A stretch of DNA of 64,000 nt from Sipunculus nudus. Its lineage: Eukaryota; Annelida; Sipuncula; Golfingiida; Sipunculidae. The stretch lies in the NCBI GenBank assembly GCA_026874595.1, contig CM049317.1, positions 60,486,618 to 60,550,617 of the forward strand, in the 5' to 3' direction. Shown here one piece after another: positions 60,293-64,000 of the stretch (position 1 is its first letter; every line of letters starts with the position of its first letter). Under the pieces are notes generated by a model. That model did not search any database, had not been told where the DNA came from, and saw nothing but the letters and a program-made list of their open reading frames with translations. The position numbers and the translations under genes were made by a program.

Positions 60293-61180
60293 GAAATTAA
60301 AGAGTTAAAATTTCCCCACTAATTCATCAATATATCATTATATAGTTCAGTAGGGTATAATTTACCTTTCTGTGCAGTAACAGGTGAAAAGTGTTTACCC
60401 ATAAGGTCAACAGATTAACTTATATTGTAATATAACTAATAACCATAATTTAAATGTTTACAAACAAAATTCCATGATCATTTACTAACAGCATAATTTG
60501 TATTTTTATAAACTAATAACTAAAATATTTTGGTTGTGATGGCATTATTACACATATATTTCAGAATACATTATTCAAAATTAAATATTTACAAACAAAT
60601 ATTTATTTGAGATATTTTTGTTGAAGTTGGGCCGCATGAAATCTCATCAACTGATGAGTCCCGGGGATACTTTAGTTAATTTGCCCTTTAACATATACGA
60701 AAAGTTTTAACAAATAAAAAGATAAGAAAGAAATTAGTATAAGAAGAGGAGAAGATAATACCATAAGTGTTGAATTATAGGTATATTAAATGGTATATGA
60801 ATCGACATGTATGGCCTCTGTGCTAAATCTTTATTATTTAGCAGGTTTGACGGAAAAACACGTGCCAATGTCGATCTGTTCATTCTTCTTCCTGGTTCAA
60901 TAAAAAGTCGCTGATACAGTCAATAAAATACAAAAATATATATATATTTTTAAAAAATCTGTACGAATATTGCATCTAGTACCTGAACATTTCTAAAAAT
61001 CAACTGTTTCCCCGTTTGTTAATCTAAATAAAGATATCAGATAGCCGCGTCAAAGTGTACATTTTTTCGTGGTGCCGTGTGTCAGTTGACCATCGCTAAA
61101 AACGCGTATTATCAATTCATACATTGTTCGACAAATGTCAACTGCAGAAACTGCCAAGCTTCATTTCAGAAAACAATAAT

Positions 61181-61189
61181 TATAAATAG
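61181..61189 (+). promoter_or_regulatory. TATA box candidate (TATAAATAG)
   Basis: A perfect TATAWAWR match. It lies 72 bp before the ATG of the ORF at 61253. Confidence 0.35.
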
Positions 61190-61252
61190 ACCTAACTTGC
61201 GCTTTAAGCGGGCCTGACATGTTTGGAACTTGCTCTTCAACGGCGGGAATTC

Positions 61253-61558
61253 ATGTCACATACTGACATAGGACCTAACTGCAGAAAGCGTCGCGGTTGC
61301 GTGAACATACAACAGGTCACAGAAGTCACGGGACGACTAAGGCTTGCACATGCGAATATTGACGTGAGGGAATTCCTATTTAAATTAAGGCATGTGAAAA
61401 ATGTATCCAATAGCGCCCGAGAAAGTTCTGAATATTATAAAGAACTTAAGACATGCGCAGAAAATGACGATCTCCGTCTAGACCAGACGCAGTCATGGAT
61501 TCCGCAGTTGTGGCAGCGTGTAAGATTATTCGCACGACAAAGACAAGAAATTAACTAA
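61253..61558 (+). CDS. Hypothetical 101-residue protein
   Basis: An unspliced frame from ATG 61253 (MSHTDIGPNCRKRRGCVNIQ) to TAA at 61556-61558. It is basic and mostly helical in character (DVREFLFKLRHVKNVSNSAR, SSEYYKELKTCAENDDLRLD), with no signal peptide or membrane segment. The frame is open for ten further codons upstream but without ATG. It is less AT-rich than its surroundings and follows a consensus TATA box. It lies between the two inverted GC-rich repeats, so it could belong to a mobile element. No family is recognised. A chance ORF is a real possibility. Confidence 0.3.
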   Translation: MSHTDIGPNCRKRRGCVNIQQVTEVTGRLRLAHANIDVREFLFKLRHVKNVSNSARESSEYYKELKTCAENDDLRLDQTQSWIPQLWQRVRLFARQRQEIN

Positions 61559-62037
61559 ATTCACTTTAAGTTGTCACGTTTTCATATGTCATAAAAGTTT
61601 TGGACTGAAGAGAATCTGTGACGGTCGGAAGTGACAGTTCCGGTTAAAATCGTTCTTCTGTTAACAGATATTCCATTGTAATTGAAGCCGGACTTGCGGT
61701 CAATGTATATAATTCTTAATTATAATTTTGACTCGCGTGTTTCTTCATTGAATATTACAAAAATTTAAACAAATTCATACAGATTTCAAGGCACCAGGCG
61801 ACATTTCGTCAAGTTGAAGTCAATAGCCTCTCAGCTGGTCAGGCGGTTCCATCAAGCAAACAAATCGTCCAGCTAACAACATGTCTTGCATCAAAATACC
61901 GGGAGGTTGTTCAATACGTGTCACGGCACTGCTTGGCTGCAACCGTCCTTTAATTCAAGTACCCGTACCTGCCCAACTCTGGACTTCGAGCCAATCGTTT
62001 GAGATCCGAAAAAAATTTTTGGAAGGCTCTGAATGCC

Positions 62038-62109
62038 AGGAGAGCGATTATTAGCTCTCCTAAAGTCTGTTTTAGGCGAGCGATGGCGCGCGGGAGCGAT
62101 CGCTCGCCT
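62038..62109. other. Two adjacent GC-rich hairpins
   Basis: The first stem is aggagagc/gctctcct (62038-62061) with an 8-nt loop. The second is aggcgagcgat/atcgctcgcct (62074-62109), an 11-bp perfect stem around a 14-nt GC-rich loop. Such clustering is unusual in this AT-rich window. Confidence 0.8.
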
Positions 62110-62212
62110 CAAAAGGCAAGGCCTTGGTATTAACATAAACAATATTTCATCATGAATATTTTTTTCACTGAGTATTGTACCGGTACATAACTGATGTAAC
62201 TATTCCATTATT

Positions 62213-62214
62213 AA

Positions 62215-62280
<66 letters not shown>
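62213..62280. repeat. (TA)n microsatellite
   Basis: About 33 TA units with one 'tacata' interruption. Confidence 0.97.
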
Positions 62281-62281
<1 letters not shown>

Positions 62282-62555
62282 TGTCAAAATTGGAAGGCTA
62301 CTATTAATAGATATATAAACTGGGGCCATTGCTTTTAACTATAAACAGGTGCTTTCAAAATGGTAATGTTTGTCTTTTAGTTTTTACATCTTTCATTCTA
62401 CAAGTATTTAATGCATGACGTTGAATTAATAAAAAGCCATGGAACTTCGTTTGTAATAAAGAAGACACAAGGACGTACGTGTCATAATAAATTATTAATG
62501 GGGTAAATAATACGTGGAATGTTATTACAAAACGATATTTGCAACGCGTATACTT

Positions 62556-62713
62556 ACAAATTAACAAAACACACCCAAAAATAACTATTTTTCTGGCCAG
62601 ACGTTGTCCGCAAATCGGGCCGAATGCCCTTTAGGCACTTGCTAAGGCAGTCAAAACTGCATGCACGTAGGCGTGCACGCAGGCGTGCACGCGTTTTAGG
62701 CAGTCCCGTATTT
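62556..62713 (-). repeat. GC-rich repeat, copy 2 of an inverted pair
   Basis: The reverse complement of this interval matches 59981-60103, with an extra 'ctgcgtgcacgc' unit and a longer linker ('caagtgcctaaagggcattc') before 'gacaacgtctggccagaaaa'. The two copies face each other across 2.45 kb. Confidence 0.8.
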
Positions 62714-64000
62714 TTCACTGGCATGGTTACCAAGTAAACAAAACAGTGTCATAATTTCCAAAGACTACACCTTTTCATTATCAGAAAAAAAATATACGAT
62801 AAGACAGTTGAGTGTCGCCCTTATGAATTCTGTATACGCAAAATTTCACACGAAATAAATTAATATTGAGTGTCAGCTCGCTACAATCCATATCAACACA
62901 CCCAGGAACCCTCAAAGCAAACCGCATTCACTGCACAGTGGCAGTGCGCGAGATCAATACGGCTGTAAACAGAGGCGACAGTTGATAGTGTATGGAGAGA
63001 CTCACACTTTCTGTGATGCCAAAGGATGACAGATGTTTACTATAATTACCTAGTTACGGGTCACAGAAACCATCATCGTCACTTCTTTATGTTCATGATG
63101 TAATAAGTTGTTAAAAATTTTGATAATTTGATTTGTCCGAAAGGCTACAAAAGCAACAAGGGCATCCATTAATTAGCAGGTAGGTAGGTTCATATACATT
63201 GTGTTTTCATGATATGAGAATGTATTGTCATAACCTTATGATTGTGGATGACATTTCATACTGATAAATATTTCCTGAAATACTTTGTGATTTAGCAAAT
63301 ATTATCACAAATTTATAAATTTTCCTTATTTGGAGTATAAGTGATATGGTTGCATAAATAGTCAAATATTTTGTCTGCCACGGTTCATATCTCATTTAAG
63401 TTTATGTTGTTAGTACTCATAAATACTGGTTGGCTGTAAATTCTGCAAAATAATATATAATGATTTTTTTATCTGTTTATAAATTAGGTCTAGTGCTGAC
63501 TAGATGATCAGATACAATAATTGTTAAGCCTGTAAATATAATGCCACTATTTTGTAATTCTGCCAGCCAAGTCAGTATCAAGTCCAGCAGATCCTGTGCC
63601 CAGTATGTGGTATTATTATGTTATCATAGTATGAATAGAACTTGTAATTTCATTAACTAATGACATTACAGTAATGTGCAAAGACTTTTTGAAACCATAT
63701 TGGCTCACAGGCACTTGACTGAATATATTATCTTTCAGATACCTGCAATCACCTGTAAATAATCAAAGCCCAAACTGCCCCATTTCCCCCATACATTTTA
63801 AAAAAAAAAAGACAAATGCTGCATTGAGCCAAAAAATATCTGAGCAACCTTGTCAAGCTCATTTGACCCTTTTCAAGTACTAGACCCAGTTGTGGCTCCA
63901 TTGTAAACACAGTGCCATAGGCCCCTGCCTCCAATTATCTAGCAGACGGGAACCCATGCATCTTCTGATGATGCACCCAGTTTAAATACATGTATCTTAT
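62714..64000. other. Unassigned AT-rich DNA to the window end
   Basis: No exon is supported. The 61-codon minus-strand frame at 63749-63934 has no splice or family evidence. Confidence 0.4.

Noticed and set aside
61219-61267. Earlier ATG at 61219 as start of the 61-kb ORF
   Set aside because: It is in a different frame and stops after about 15 codons; the main frame's first ATG is at 61253.

Overview
This is an animal nuclear genome window: AT-rich, with spliced genes, GT-AG introns, many (TA)n microsatellites and many small transposable elements. The best guess is a bivalve mollusc. That rests on recognising dispersed repeats I associate with bivalves: the 'gggaccyatgggtcac...ctcagctga' ends and the 'gaccttgacctttgacct' arrays. 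It is inference, not a search result.

Two protein-coding genes can be read with confidence. At the left, on the + strand, are the last two coding exons (1305-1460 and 7665-7864) of a single-pass membrane protein of the neurexin-IV/Caspr/glycophorin-C tail type. They encode a transmembrane helix, a protein 4.1-binding juxtamembrane motif, an unusual YxNPxY motif and a C-terminal PDZ ligand EYFI. In the middle, on the - strand, is a complete 8-exon gene (33365 down to 22069) for C-4 methylsterol monooxygenase (MSMO1/SC4MOL/ERG25). All splice sites, all three histidine boxes and a KxKxx ER-retrieval tail are visible. Its upstream DNA has two CCAAT boxes around a sterol-element-like sequence.

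From 35.5 to 42.1 kb lies a full-length L1/Tx1-type LINE (- strand) bounded by a perfect 16-bp target-site duplication. Its ORF1 and ORF2 are nearly intact apart from frameshifts, most of them in homopolymer runs. Just left of it, at 34.29-34.45 kb, is a near-perfect inverted repeat. Each arm folds as a small type-I hammerhead ribozyme with a very short, self-complementary stem III, as reported for Penelope-like retroelements. This is the most interesting non-coding element here.

Smaller elements include a hAT-type non-autonomous transposon with an 8-bp TSD (8401-8816). A two-copy MITE family occupies 2028-2345 and 31269-31544. Two tRNA-derived SINE copies are present, one carrying a nested 91-bp MITE with a 9-bp TSD. 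A 634-bp TIR element with subterminal repeats spans 56507-57140. There are also two arrays of roughly 143-bp units rich in nuclear-receptor half-sites, a 25-bp minisatellite resembling the ZNF143/SBS motif, and a GC-rich inverted-repeat pair around 60-62.7 kb.

From 42.1 kb to the right end I can name no gene. There are only weak candidates: a cysteine-rich possible exon (48268-48371), possible TATA-box promoters at 54.5, 59.07 and 61.18 kb, and a 101-codon ORF at 61253. The rest is microsatellite, decayed repeat and unassigned AT-rich DNA.
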